Assembly (NCBI RefSeq): GCF_000577245.1
Contig: NZ_CBYO010000021.1
Coordinates: forward strand, 37,829 to 101,828
DNA from: Paucisalibacillus algeriensis
GTDB lineage: Bacteria > Bacillota > Bacilli > Bacillales > Amphibacillaceae
Length of the DNA stretch: 64,000 nt
Direction: 5' to 3'
Below the pieces are notes generated by a model, which was given only the letters and a program-made list of their open reading frames with translations, was not told the DNA's origin and ran no database searches. A program made the translations under genes and the position numbers. Below, in pieces: positions 44,531 through 53,700 of this stretch (positions are counted from its first letter, which is position 1; the number at the start of each line of letters is the position of its first letter).

Positions 44531-44935
44531 TTACATATCTTGAGTTGTTCTTCCTTTATCCTTTTTAAAAATACCGATCAGCAAAAGAATAAGCCCTGTG
44601 AGGAATAAAAATGGAAATACATATAACATAAGCAATGCTGCAAAACCACTTCCCTCATAAATCGCATAATTCAATCCAATGGAGTAAGCCAAGGGTGCGG
44701 AAATTACTAACATAATAGCAACACCCCATATCTGGTATTTTCTTTTTTTAACCTTGCCCACACTGAGTAAATAAGCTATGGCAACGCTTAACAAAGTAAT
44801 TAAATAACCTAAATAAATCTTAGCATCCAGTGTAAAGCTACTCGGTTCTAATAGATTTCTTAACCAATTGATGATTAGAAAAGCCAATGGAATGAAAAGG
44901 ATTATCGATATAGCAACTCGTGTGTTTTTGCTCAT
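44531..44935 (-). CDS. Four-helix membrane protein, unknown
   Basis: A 134-residue integral membrane protein with four hydrophobic segments (about 7-26, 39-61, 72-90, 98-121) and a basic cytoplasmic C-terminus IFKKDKGRTTQDM. A short basic loop KVKKRKYQ separates helices 2 and 3. No conserved polar motif or family is recognised. ATG after GGGATGGT; own terminator. Similar small membrane proteins often lie beside regulators in Bacillaceae accessory DNA. Confidence 0.7.
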   Translation of the reverse strand: MSKNTRVAISIILFIPLAFLIINWLRNLLEPSSFTLDAKIYLGYLITLLSVAIAYLLSVGKVKKRKYQIWGVAIMLVISAPLAYSIGLNYAIYEGSGFAALLMLYVFPFLFLTGLILLLIGIFKKDKGRTTQDM

Positions 44936-44997
44936 ATTACCATCCCCTCTTTTAAAATCTTATTTTTTTTAAAATGACCCATTAATAATCTCTACAC

Positions 44998-45034
44998 AAA
45001 AAGGTGTTTCTCCTTCTTTGAGGAAAGCACCATT
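44998..45034 (-). terminator. Terminator of the serine hydrolase gene
   Basis: GGTGCTTTCCTC...GGAGAAACACC followed by TTTTTG on the minus strand. Confidence 0.75.
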
Positions 45035-45051
45035 TTGTTGAACAAGAAATG

Positions 45052-46101
45052 TTAATTATTATTAGAGTTATGTTTAGTTAATAGTTTTCTTACTTCTCGA
45101 GTTAATGTAGCACCGCCTCCATCATCATTAGAAAGAGCGATGAATATGTACCCATTATCTGGGTATATATCTAATCGATTACTCACACCAGGGAATCCTC
45201 CATCATGTCCAATAATTTGCTGGTAGTTAATTCTCTCAACAAAAAATCCATACCCATATCCTAAAGTTGAAATTTCGTCAGAATATATTTTTTCTTTTTG
45301 TGTTATGATTTTGTTTGTCTGTTTAACGCTCATTAGTCGATTTTCTAATAATCCTTTAGAAAATCGCCACAAATCTTTTACAGTTGAATAGCCACCACCT
45401 GCTGGTGATCCATTTGAACGTATTGATAGATTATCTGTCTTTTCTTCTTGAAACGAACCATCAAATTGAAAGTTAGTATATCCAATAGCTAATTGGACAT
45501 CGCCATCTGTTACGCAGGTATCAGTATCATTCATACCCAATGGATGAAATATGTGTCTTTTTATATATTCAAAGTAACTTAGATTTGTAAGATTTTCTAT
45601 AATCAATCCTAATAAAATATAACCTCCATTACTATACTGAAAGCGAGTTCCCGGTTCAAATTGTAGTCTATCTTCTACAAATAATGGAAGGTAGTCCGAT
45701 ACCTTTTTTAGGCTGGCTCTCTTTTCTAAAAACTTTGTATTAAAAAAATCTCCTACACCTGAAGAATGAGTTAATAAGTGGTGAATTGTAACCTTACTAT
45801 AAGGGAAGTCAGGGATATACTGACTAACTGAATCATGAAACGACAATTTCTTTTCTTCTTCTAAAATTGCTATAGCTACACTTGTAAACATCTTATTCAT
45901 TGAAGCTAAATCAAATTTCGTATTAGCGGAATTTAAGATTCCCTGTTCTTTATTTGCAAGCCCAAATGCTTGATTATATAGTATATTTTCTTTGTCAGCT
46001 AATAATACGGCACCTGAAAATCTATCCTTCTCAGCTAAATCTTTAACATAATTATTAAGTTGAATGACAATTTCTTGTTCATAATTTATTAATGGATTCA
46101 T
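45052..46101 (-). CDS. Beta-lactamase-related serine hydrolase (class C/PBP-like)
   Basis: A 349-residue penicillin-recognising hydrolase. The SxxK motif is in FDLASMNKMFTSV (nucleophile Ser, Lys three on), the YxN motif in FQYSNGGYILLGLI, and the third box, usually KTG/HxG, is IGHDGGFPG. HDGG in place of KTG is typical of esterase/peptidase-like relatives (EstB, LACTB, PbpE groups) and not of true AmpC. There is no signal peptide, so it is cytosolic. I start at ATG 46099-46101 because GAGGGG lies just before it; the GTG four codons earlier overlaps that site. Substrate unknown, possibly a D-amino-acid ester or peptide. Confidence 0.85.
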   Translation of the reverse strand: MNPLINYEQEIVIQLNNYVKDLAEKDRFSGAVLLADKENILYNQAFGLANKEQGILNSANTKFDLASMNKMFTSVAIAILEEEKKLSFHDSVSQYIPDFPYSKVTIHHLLTHSSGVGDFFNTKFLEKRASLKKVSDYLPLFVEDRLQFEPGTRFQYSNGGYILLGLIIENLTNLSYFEYIKRHIFHPLGMNDTDTCVTDGDVQLAIGYTNFQFDGSFQEEKTDNLSIRSNGSPAGGGYSTVKDLWRFSKGLLENRLMSVKQTNKIITQKEKIYSDEISTLGYGYGFFVERINYQQIIGHDGGFPGVSNRLDIYPDNGYIFIALSNDDGGGATLTREVRKLLTKHNSNNN

Positions 46102-46113
46102 TATACCCCTCAC

Positions 46114-46616
46114 ATTTAAATGACTTGTTTATATCTACCTATTAAACTATAGCACTCGATTGTTGAAGAAGAGTCAAGTACAATTAGCTTAATTTCTCTA
46201 TGAACATCTCTGCTTCATTTAATCCATTCCATAAACATCATAAGGTTATTCTAAATGATCACTGAATAACTCTTTTTATATATGATGGTTTCTCAAAAGG
46301 TAAGTTAAGAATCTAAATACTCAAATGTACTTTCACTTATATTTGACAATCCATTCTACCTTCCAGAAATCTTTTTTATAAATTCACTTTCTTTTTACAC
46401 TACCCGCATCGTTAGTTGAAATACCTAATATTCTAAATACCGTATCTATTTTAACATAAATATTCAATTAATAGCGTTCCTCAACAATTCACTCCAAAGA
46501 GGCGTAAGATAATAAATCACAATAAGGTACCTTTATAAAAATACCTCCGTTCCTATTTGAGAACAGAGGGTGAAGAGATTATCTAATTTTCTAATTCTTC
46601 TACTTGCAAAAAGTCG
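46114..46616. other. Gene-free stretch
   Basis: About 500 bp. Contains a degenerate palindrome (46399-46425, CTACCCGCATCGTTAGTTGAA) and the terminator of the yvaFED-like unit (46538-46571). No coding frame supported. Confidence 0.5.
46538..46571 (-). terminator. Terminator of the yvaF-yvaE-yvaD unit
   Basis: CCCTCTGTTC...GAACGGAGGT followed by ATTTTTAT on the minus strand. Confidence 0.8.
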
Positions 46617-47018
46617 TTAGTGTGATGTACCACGATTCAAGTAAAGCAAAGATGGAATATAAAACAATGGATAAATTAACAAATAGAGATTCGGTATCCA
46701 CCACATAAGGTCAAAGTCAAGCTTTATAATCCAAAAAACAATAGCCTGTAATCCAGAACAAAAAGTTAATGTAAGTGATAATAACGCAAAGGATTTCCAT
46801 TTCATGTTTTTTTCTCTATGTAGATAGAGACTTATAAGACCAGTTACAGAAATCAAAATATCAAGTGGGAAAAAAGACCAATTCCAGATTACTAATAATT
46901 CATTTTGATAATCTTGATATAGATATTCTTTTGGGATTAATTCTAATAAAGTTACTACCCAATAAATAATAAAACCAATATCTGTTAGTAGAAAAAAAAC
47001 TCTTAAAGATTTACTCAT
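46617..47018 (-). CDS. yvaD: YvaD-like membrane protein (DUF5360)
   Basis: A 133-residue protein with four membrane helices (about 7-25, 46-66, 76-96, 108-128) and aromatic-rich turns (WNWSFFPLDILISVTGL, LMWWIPNLYLLIYPLFY). This layout and its place behind an SMR gene and a TetR gene match B. subtilis YvaD. Function unknown; it may assist or regulate the efflux pump. ATG after GGAGGCTGTGGT. There is an 80-bp gap to the SMR gene with no terminator, so cotranscription is likely. Confidence 0.8.
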   Translation of the reverse strand: MSKSLRVFFLLTDIGFIIYWVVTLLELIPKEYLYQDYQNELLVIWNWSFFPLDILISVTGLISLYLHREKNMKWKSFALLSLTLTFCSGLQAIVFWIIKLDFDLMWWIPNLYLLIYPLFYIPSLLYLNRGTSH

Positions 47019-47100
47019 ACCACAGCCTCCAACTAATCGTGAAACAAATATTATAGAATATTAATCTTTCAAGCGCTGTTATGGCGTAACTTTCCCATTT

Positions 47101-47463
47101 TTAAACCATATCTCTTTGTTCACTTAAAGTATTATTACTATACTGTTGTTGTTCTCCAAGATTAAGTCCAATAACGCCGAGAATGATTAATATAATAGAA
47201 ATTACTCTAACAACTGAAAGGTTATCAGAAAAGAAGAAAATCCCTATGATTACGACTAAGGCCGTCCCTACTCCAGACCAAATGGCATAGGCTACACTAA
47301 CTTCAATACCTTTTAAAGCGAAATTCAGGAGGGACAAGCTTAACAGATAGAATACGAGAAGCATGATAGAAGGGCCAACTTTACTAAATCCAGAAGATAA
47401 TTTCATAGATATCGTACCGCCAACCTCGGCTAATATTGCCAGAAAAAGTAGAAGCCAATGCAT
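47101..47463 (-). CDS. yvaE: Small multidrug resistance (SMR) family efflux protein
   Basis: A 120-residue four-helix transporter with the SMR hallmark: HWLLLFLAILAEVGGTISMK, where Glu13 in AEVGGT is the proton/drug site, then SGFSKVGPS, YAIWSGVGTALV and GVIGLNLG. Works as an antiparallel dimer exporting cationic compounds. A polar tail of 16 residues follows the last helix. It overlaps the context of the TetR stop (RBS lies in the TetR end), so it is translated from the yvaF-like mRNA. Confidence 0.9.
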   Translation of the reverse strand: MHWLLLFLAILAEVGGTISMKLSSGFSKVGPSIMLLVFYLLSLSLLNFALKGIEVSVAYAIWSGVGTALVVIIGIFFFSDNLSVVRVISIILIILGVIGLNLGEQQQYSNNTLSEQRDMV

Positions 47464-47469
47464 TTTTCA

Positions 47470-48033
47470 TCAACCTTCTTCCTGTTTAAGTATTCCTTGC
47501 AAAAGGATATCAACCATTTCCTTCAATGTTTCTAAAAGGGTAGTATTATTTTCTTTTGGAAATGAATGATCCAACAAGCGATAAAGTCCACCGATATAAA
47601 TATCAATAAAAATTATCGAGTTAAAGGGTCGAATTTTCCCAGTTGATATTCCCTCATTGATTAAAGAAATGATACCTTCCCATTGCTCATTAATAAATTC
47701 ATCAAGAATTTCCCATTGTTTAGGATAATATCGTTGAAGTTCCTCTAGATGACTTAGTTGAGTAAATTGAAAATTAGCAGGAATCAGAATGAGACATTTT
47801 TTAAGTTTTTCTAAATTATCTAAAGATGGGTCACCTAGAATTTCTTTTTCTTTTACCTTTAATTCGTAGATTGCTTGATTTAAAATATCACTAATTAGTT
47901 CATCCTTTGAAGGATAGTACTCATATAGCGTTTTGGTACTTACGCCGAGTCGTCTTGCTAACTCCCCCATAGTAAACCGAAATCCTTTTCTTTCAAATTC
48001 TCTCCGTGATCTGTCTAATATTTTTTCTTTCAA
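47470..48033 (-). CDS. yvaF: TetR-family regulator of the SMR operon
   Basis: A 187-residue repressor: HTH with RREFERKGFRFTMGELARRL and GVSTKTLYEYYPSKDELI, then a helical C-terminal domain. I start at TTG 48031-48033 because GAGGTG lies six bases before it; the frame open from 48081 contains the ribosome site. The gene order TetR, SMR, YvaD on one strand is the B. subtilis yvaF-yvaE-yvaD order, which supports the assignment and an autoregulated drug-efflux operon. Confidence 0.85.
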   Translation of the reverse strand: MKEKILDRSRREFERKGFRFTMGELARRLGVSTKTLYEYYPSKDELISDILNQAIYELKVKEKEILGDPSLDNLEKLKKCLILIPANFQFTQLSHLEELQRYYPKQWEILDEFINEQWEGIISLINEGISTGKIRPFNSIIFIDIYIGGLYRLLDHSFPKENNTTLLETLKEMVDILLQGILKQEEG

Positions 48034-48164
48034 TACCTTCACCTCAGTATAGGAAAATAAAAAAAATGATATTTTTTCCACATTTTCCTATTAATGATAT
48101 ATTGAATTTACTAAACTGTCAATTTTTTATTAATAAACACATGATAATTTATCTCCAAAGGAAT

Positions 48165-48209
48165 AAAAAGGGTTAGTTTCTATACATTGTTTAGAAACTA
48201 ACCCTTTTT
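48165..48209. terminator. Strong bidirectional hairpin
   Basis: AAAAAGGGTTAGTTTCTA pairs perfectly with TAGAAACTAACCCTTTTT. Likely ends transcription from the MazG-like gene (minus). Confidence 0.85.
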
Positions 48210-48242
48210 ATATGCATTTAGTTCCGCAACATTAAATCCTTC

Positions 48243-48272
48243 TTATACTAAATTGTTCCAGCTAGTTGAAGT
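48243..48272 (-). repeat. Dispersed palindrome, copy 4
   Basis: TTATACTAAATTGTTCCAGC then TAGTTGAAGT: right arm TAGTTGAA intact, left arm worn. It lies 3' of the MazG-like gene and before the hairpin at 48165, the same order as other copies. Confidence 0.5.
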
Positions 48273-48456
48273 ACCCGCATAATTCATTTATTTTTAGAAA
48301 TGCTGCCTTGATAGTTAATTAATCTATTAAAGGAAAACACCTACCTAGTGTTAAGATTCCCACTCTTTTTCTTAGAGCTTAATCCTTCTTGGATTAAGCT
48401 TCTATTCTTCCAGCCAACCCAAAAGACCCACCTTAAAGTTGAAAAATGCTTATTTG

Positions 48457-48783
48457 CTAAACATTAGAATAACGATTTGATAGTTTCTTTTTGTGCGACT
48501 GAAACACTTCTTCTAGTTGGATATTATACTTGTTGGCAATTACGATTAAATTACCTAGTACATCACCTAACTCTTCGGTTAAATCCTGTTTTTGTTCCTC
48601 ATACGAACCTCTAATTTCATCTGGCCTATCTCTACCAATCTCTAGAGCTCTTATAGCTCGTGCAACCTCGCCTGTTTCTTCAGCAAGAAAGCCAATACGA
48701 ATAAATATGTCTAGCTCAGACCAGCCCCTACCTTCATAATATTCCTTTATCCATTGCTGAAATTCAGTTACATTCATACTCAT
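48457..48783 (-). CDS. MazG-like nucleotide pyrophosphohydrolase
   Basis: A 108-residue all-helical enzyme with the MazG metal motif: FLAEETGEVARAIRALE (E-E-x2-E near 33-37) and, about 30 residues on, DLTEELGDVLGNLIVIANKY (E-E-x2-D). Such enzymes cleave NTPs, often abnormal ones, to NMP and pyrophosphate. Single-domain length is typical. ATG after GGAGGTCAG. It is divergent from the LOG-type gene, with ~90 bp for both promoters; both act in nucleotide clean-up, so co-regulation is possible. Confidence 0.85.
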   Translation of the reverse strand: MSMNVTEFQQWIKEYYEGRGWSELDIFIRIGFLAEETGEVARAIRALEIGRDRPDEIRGSYEEQKQDLTEELGDVLGNLIVIANKYNIQLEEVFQSHKKKLSNRYSNV

Positions 48784-48870
48784 CTGACCTCCAATTCAAT
48801 ACTTAAGTTTAACAAAAAAATGAAAGTTTTGTATAATCTTTAATAGTGTGACTTTCTAGGAGGCGATAAT

Positions 48871-49452
48871 TTGAAAAAGTTAGCAGTATTTTGTGGTTCG
48901 AGTAACGGGGCATCTGATATATATATAGAAGGTGCAAAAAAACTTGGTAAAGAACTCGCAAGCCGAAATATTGCACTTGTTTACGGTGGAGCGAGTGTTG
49001 GTATAATGGGTGCTGTTGCAGATTCAGTACTGAATGAAGGTGGATACGTAATTGGGGTTATGCCAAGTTTTTTAGATAATAGAGAGATAGCTCATAAAAA
49101 CTTGTCAGAGCTAATCATTGTAGACTCAATGCATGAAAGAAAAGCGAAAATGGCAGATCTTGCTGATGGATTTATAGCATTACCTGGCGGACCAGGAACT
49201 ATGGAAGAATTTTTTGAAGTTTTTACATGGGGGCAGTTAGGTTTACATAAAAAGCCTTGTGGCCTACTAAATATAGATAATTACTTTGATTTGTTGATTA
49301 ATTTCTTTAGCCATATGAATAGAAAAGAATTTCTTCAAGAGAAATACCTATCAATGCTAATGAATGATTCTGAGCCTGCGTCTTTAATAGAACAATTTCA
49401 ATCCTATACTCCACCTTCAGTAAAAACCTATATTAAAGCCACTCAAACTTAA
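48871..49452 (+). CDS. LOG-family phosphoribohydrolase (TIGR00730)
   Basis: A 193-residue Rossmann-like enzyme: AVFCGSSNGASDIY (5-18), VYGGASVGIMGAVAD and the LOG signature PGGPGTMEEFFE (about 112-123), preceded by HERKAKMADLADGFIALPGG. It cleaves nucleoside 5'-monophosphates to base and ribose-5-phosphate; many were first named lysine decarboxylases in error. B. subtilis YvdD is the closest well-known type. TTG start at 48871 after CTAGGAGGCGATAA. Terminator at 49463. Confidence 0.88.
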   Translation: MKKLAVFCGSSNGASDIYIEGAKKLGKELASRNIALVYGGASVGIMGAVADSVLNEGGYVIGVMPSFLDNREIAHKNLSELIIVDSMHERKAKMADLADGFIALPGGPGTMEEFFEVFTWGQLGLHKKPCGLLNIDNYFDLLINFFSHMNRKEFLQEKYLSMLMNDSEPASLIEQFQSYTPPSVKTYIKATQT

Positions 49453-49462
49453 TTATTTTAGA

Positions 49463-49495
49463 AAGAAACCATCATATATATTAGATGGTTTCTTA
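49463..49495 (+). terminator. Terminator of the LOG gene
   Basis: AGAAACCATC...GATGGTTTCTT. Similar to the stem at 4152-4190. A degenerate palindrome (GGGCCCCGTTAGTTTC) follows at 49499-49524. Confidence 0.8.
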
Positions 49496-49585
49496 TTGAA
49501 CTATTCTGGGCCCCGTTAGTTTCATAACACTATCTAAATAATTACATAATAATCTAATAATATTATTAGCATCTTGACAAAAGAA

Positions 49586-49639
49586 AAGGTAATCCTCTTT
49601 AATCACCTTCTTAAACTATTGTACCAGTTAGTTGAATTA
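49586..49639 (-). repeat. Dispersed palindrome plus hairpin terminator, copy 5
   Basis: On the minus strand, right after the stop of the 56-residue membrane protein gene: palindrome TTCAACTAACTGG...ATAGTTTAA (49611-49637), then hairpin AAGGTGATT...GATTACCTT (49586-49609) with TTCTTTTG. Same layout as the copies at 2359 and 61753. Confidence 0.6.
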
Positions 49640-49642
49640 GGA

Positions 49643-49813
49643 TTATTTATCATAATTAATAAGGCAACCCACTATTGAAACTATTAAACCTAAAATAGAA
49701 ATTCCAAACCCTATTATTGTTCCACTTGAATATCCAAGTCCCGTTGAACTATATACTGATATAATTGCAATACCAAAAAGTATAATTGCTATTCCTAAAA
49801 GAATAACTTTCAT
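49643..49813 (-). CDS. Small two-helix membrane protein
   Basis: A 56-residue frame starting at ATG 49811-49813 behind GAGGTGATAATAT. Two hydrophobic segments (KVILLGIAIILFGIAIISVY and GTIIGFGISILGLIVSIVGC) are separated by a Ser/Gly/Thr-rich turn, with a short polar tail NYDK. Absent from most gene calls because of its length, but ribosome site, start and terminator are all in place. Function unknown; small phage- or stress-like membrane proteins look like this. Confidence 0.65.
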   Translation of the reverse strand: MKVILLGIAIILFGIAIISVYSSTGLGYSSGTIIGFGISILGLIVSIVGCLINYDK

Positions 49814-49869
49814 ATATTATCACCTCGTCACTTTTCAACAATTAAGCCCTTTAACAAAAGATATTGCCC

Positions 49870-49899
49870 TTGTTGTGCTAACGCACCCGTTAATGCAAT
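49870..49899 (-). repeat. Dispersed palindrome, copy 6
   Basis: GTGCTAACGCACCCGTTAATGC: arms GCTAACG and CGTTA(a)GC-like around CACC. It lies ~45 bp 3' of the gene ending at 49941. Confidence 0.5.
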
Positions 49900-49940
49900 A
49901 GGAATTGAACTTCTATTAGCTAGTTTAGTTCAAGAAGAAT

Positions 49941-50420
49941 TTATAATAATGGAAGAATATCAGAGAAATCGATAAATTCTAGTTCAGTCTCTGCTTCTGC
50001 TTTCGAACGATAAACGGTAATTTTATTATAGGGTTTCATGTTGTCTTGCCATGTTCCTATATTACTCAGAAAATCTATTTCGTTTTCAGAAATTATAAAG
50101 CACTCTAAATCCCTATTGATATAACAAATTGGTGCGTCACTTTCCGAATCACACTGTTGGTAAACAGTTCCGATAAATCCTCCTTTACTATCTTTTGCCA
50201 TAATATCTATATGTGGAACCGTAAAAAACTCTAAATGTGGAATATCATCGTCAAAGATAAATTGAATATCATAATCGCTAGCATATTTTTGATACTCTTC
50301 ATTTTTATATTGAGCACTCATAGGAAAAATTGTTGTCCCTGCTAGTATTACTTCAGTTTCTTCTATATTTACACCTATGGCTCCAATTAATTCTGTTCTA
50401 TCTAGATAAACTTTTCGCAT
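49941..50420 (-). CDS. Hypothetical 159-residue protein
   Basis: An acidic cytosolic protein (no signal or membrane helix). It predicts mixed strands and helices: LDRTELIGAIGVNIEETEVI, DIQFIFDDDIPHLEFFTV, then GGFIGTVYQQCDSESDAPIC and VYRSKAEAETELEFIDFSD. I do not recognise the family. The layout (small, acidic, single gene, palindrome behind it) is like immunity- or SMI1-type proteins, but the SMI1 Trp motif is missing. ATG after CGGGGGTTAT. Confidence 0.6.
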   Translation of the reverse strand: MRKVYLDRTELIGAIGVNIEETEVILAGTTIFPMSAQYKNEEYQKYASDYDIQFIFDDDIPHLEFFTVPHIDIMAKDSKGGFIGTVYQQCDSESDAPICYINRDLECFIISENEIDFLSNIGTWQDNMKPYNKITVYRSKAEAETELEFIDFSDILPLL

Positions 50421-50478
50421 ATAACCCCCGGTTTAATCTTATTTTAAAGTAAATACTCATTACTTTTGTGATTTCTTA

Positions 50479-50505
50479 TTCAACTAAATTGCCCCGTTAG
50501 TTGAA
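50479..50505 (-). repeat. Dispersed palindrome, copy 7 (best preserved)
   Basis: TTCAACTAA-attgccccg-TTAGTTGAA: perfect 9-bp arms. This copy defines the core of the family. Confidence 0.75.
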
Positions 50506-50617
50506 GAACTCAAATTTCATAATTATCTATATTCAGTTTATCATAAATAACTAAGAACCTATCCTTTTCAACAATGTATTACTAATAGGCTGTGATAGTA
50601 GTGTTATTTAGCATGCG

Positions 50618-50645
50618 AAAAGGGATGCAAACTGCACCCCTTTTA
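50618..50645 (-). terminator. Terminator of the large secreted enzyme gene
   Basis: AAAAGGGGTGCA...TGCATCCCTTTT on the minus strand with one mismatch. Confidence 0.75.
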
Positions 50646-50730
50646 TTGATGTTTATTTATCTTTTGCAATACAAAACTGTCCTTCTATTATTTTGACATT
50701 TTTGTTATATCCCACCCGCGTCACAATCAA

Positions 50731-53700
50731 CTATTCAATGACAATCTGCCTTACTTCTTCGACCTCGTTCGAAACAACCTTCAACTCCACCACACCACTC
50801 TGCAAAGCTGTTAACTCTCTAGTATCCAGATCAAATGTTGCAGCATACATGCCAGAGTTCTTTGCACGGTCTAGCACCTCACCCTTACCAATAAACACGG
50901 TATCACTGCCTTTCCATGTAACAGATGCCGGATAGCTCAGTGGGAAGGTTAAATTTCCAACTTGATGACCTTCTGCCGAAACGGTTACCTTCTCACCTAC
51001 TGCAATTGTCTCTGGAGCATCAATCGAAATCCCCTCCAAGATTGGACGTACTTCTGCTTGAATCCATTCCGCACCTTTTGCCTTACTTGGAGAAGCCGCA
51101 TATTCAGGACCAAAAGCTTTTTCTGGAATAGGTGTTGGGTCTACACCGAACATCGTCCAAGAATAGAATCCACCATTCGTTGGCGATCCATATGGTGATT
51201 TACCTGCAGAACCTGTTACCATATATGGCACACCTTCTACTCGTTCCAGGTTAACTGTATGGGCATGACCACTAACATAAATCGCACCTTTTCCACTTGA
51301 AGTCTCACGGAACTCCGTCAACCAGTCTTCGATTAACTCCGCTTCCTTTCGGTCAGAAAACTGACTATTTTTCGTTGGTAGTGGATCACGCGTTGGATGA
51401 TGTCCAAGTACGACCACATTTTTCACTTGTGGGTTCGTAGCTGCATCCATTAACGATTCCTTTAACTCAATTAACTGATCAAAATCGCTAGTTCTTAAGC
51501 TTCCTGTTGAAGAATCTAGTAAAATAAACCGTGTTCCTTTATGGTCAAAGGTATATCGATTTTCACCAAATACCTTTAAGAAATTATCTAATGAACCGCT
51601 TCCTACAATCTCATGATTTCCTGGTGTATAGTAGATTGGAAATGCATCACCAACTTCTTCCTCTAATACTTGTTTTGCAAATACAAAGTCCTCTTCCCAC
51701 GCTGTATCAACTAAATCGCCATTAATGACAAGAAACTCTGGATTTGCTGCCAGTATTTCCCGTAGTGCTTTACGAGCCATTTGCACTTGTGGACTATTTG
51801 GTGTTTGAGCAACAAATTGGGAATCATTTAGCACAGCAAATTTCCAGCGGTCCTTTCCAAACCCTTCATTTTGAATAACTAACTGATCAGGAGTTACCTC
51901 TTTTACCCCTATCCCATCAATTTCTGGTGGTACTTTTACCGTTAAATCATCAAAGATAAGAGAGCCAGTATATTGATCATTACGATTTGTTTCTACTGGG
52001 TAGATTCGCCATAATTTCACCGGATATTGGATACCCTCTGGTAATGTCGTCTCTACATACTCCCAGCCTGTCCAATCCACGGCATTTGCAAGTGACAATG
52101 TATATCTAGTACCAGATGCATCTTCAATTACCGTACGAAGCCACGCACCATTTCCATCCCCATGTACCCATAAACCAATATTTTGTACATCACCTGGTAG
52201 TTCAATCATCGGCGACGCCTGCAGGTATGCCGCACGAGTAGCGGTTGTTGTCGAGTAATCATAGCTTAACTGAATCCCATTACCCGTTCTTCCTTCTACT
52301 AGCTCCATAGAGGCACCTACAGCTGCTGGATATTTGGTAAAGTCCCAATCATCTTTCGTCTCAAATTCTGAAATATTTACTGTCGTAAGACCAACCGTTA
52401 CTGGAAGTTGAACAACTTTATCCTGAACGGTTACTGTGATAGTGGTTGCCCCACCATCCTGTACCGGAATAACCGTGAAGCTACCGTCTTCATTTTCATC
52501 CACATTAATAACTGCTTCATCAAACTCCAGTGTCACATCACGTGGCTCAATAGGTGCCGAGTAGCCATCCTTATCATATCCAGTTACAGAAAAATAACTA
52601 GTTGTACCCATCTCAAGACCGATATATGCCTGAGAAGTTTCAATTCGATCTAATGAACCGAGCACCATTATCTCCGTTTGGCCTTTTGAAGATCTTACTT
52701 GTGCTTGTGCCACTGCTTTACCAGACTTCTCTGCGTAGAACACCCCATTTTCTTCAAATGACCCAACATTTGCTGGGAGGGCCTTCCACTTAATATCATT
52801 AACAGCCACTGGTGAATACTTCTCATCGTACCCTCTGCCAATAAAACTTCTTGTTAAACCAGGGAATACACGATTACTATGCGCATCCTCCATCACGGTT
52901 TCCACTGCAAAACCCGTTAATACACCACTTCCCTCTTCCACAAAAATTCCAATTCCATTAGGTACAGAACGCTCTGTACCGTCAGAAGGATTATTCACTA
53001 CTTCCGTATCGGATTTTCCCGGCATTCGTGCTACCATGCTAGACGACCCACCACCATCGATGTTCAATGCCCGATACGCACCATATTCCTTCATTAACTC
53101 GCCTAATTCCTTAAATGTCATCCCACGACTATCGGTCTGACGTCCATCTACTACGACTAAAATCATTGTTTTTCCGTCTTCAGAATAACCAATCGCTGTA
53201 CGAGGAGCTGTTGTAGTGTCATCTAACCCTTTTGGAACAGTGCCATTATCGACTAATACAACATTCCCACCAATAGCAAAATTCATCATGGAATCTCCGT
53301 CCACTCTCGGTGCATAGGAAACAGCTACCTCATCACCAATAGATAGTTCTTGTAGCTTTGTTGCGCCTGTTTCACGGCCAACCAGTACAAAGCTATCTGC
53401 AGCAATTACACCGTTACCAGCCTGATTAGATGTGGAAACCACGACGCCATCCTGAACAAACACTTCATACACATTGCTTGCACCTGGTCGCTGAGCTTGT
53501 CCCCAAACAGAGGTGTATAGGCCGATGCCATCCGCTGGAATACTAGATTGATTGAGAGCGGCTAGCTCCACACTACCAGAAGGTAATTGAATGGATCCTT
53601 CTAAGAAAATATTCGAGATTTTTCCTAGTCCATTTTCATCCACCCCCGCAGTCAGCGTATGGGAACCTTGTGGCCCTTTCAGCAGACTACCATTTTGTAT

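Larger units (their letters stand above)
48034..48456. other. Gene-free stretch with three structures
   Basis: About 420 bp with a long terminator (48165-48209), a degenerate palindrome (48243-48272) and a small hairpin (48376-48400, AGCTTAATCC/GGATTAAGCT). No coding frame supported. Confidence 0.6.
50421..50730. other. Gene-free stretch
   Basis: 310 bp holding the best-preserved dispersed palindrome (50479-50505) and a terminator (50618-50645) for the gene that ends at 50731. Confidence 0.6.
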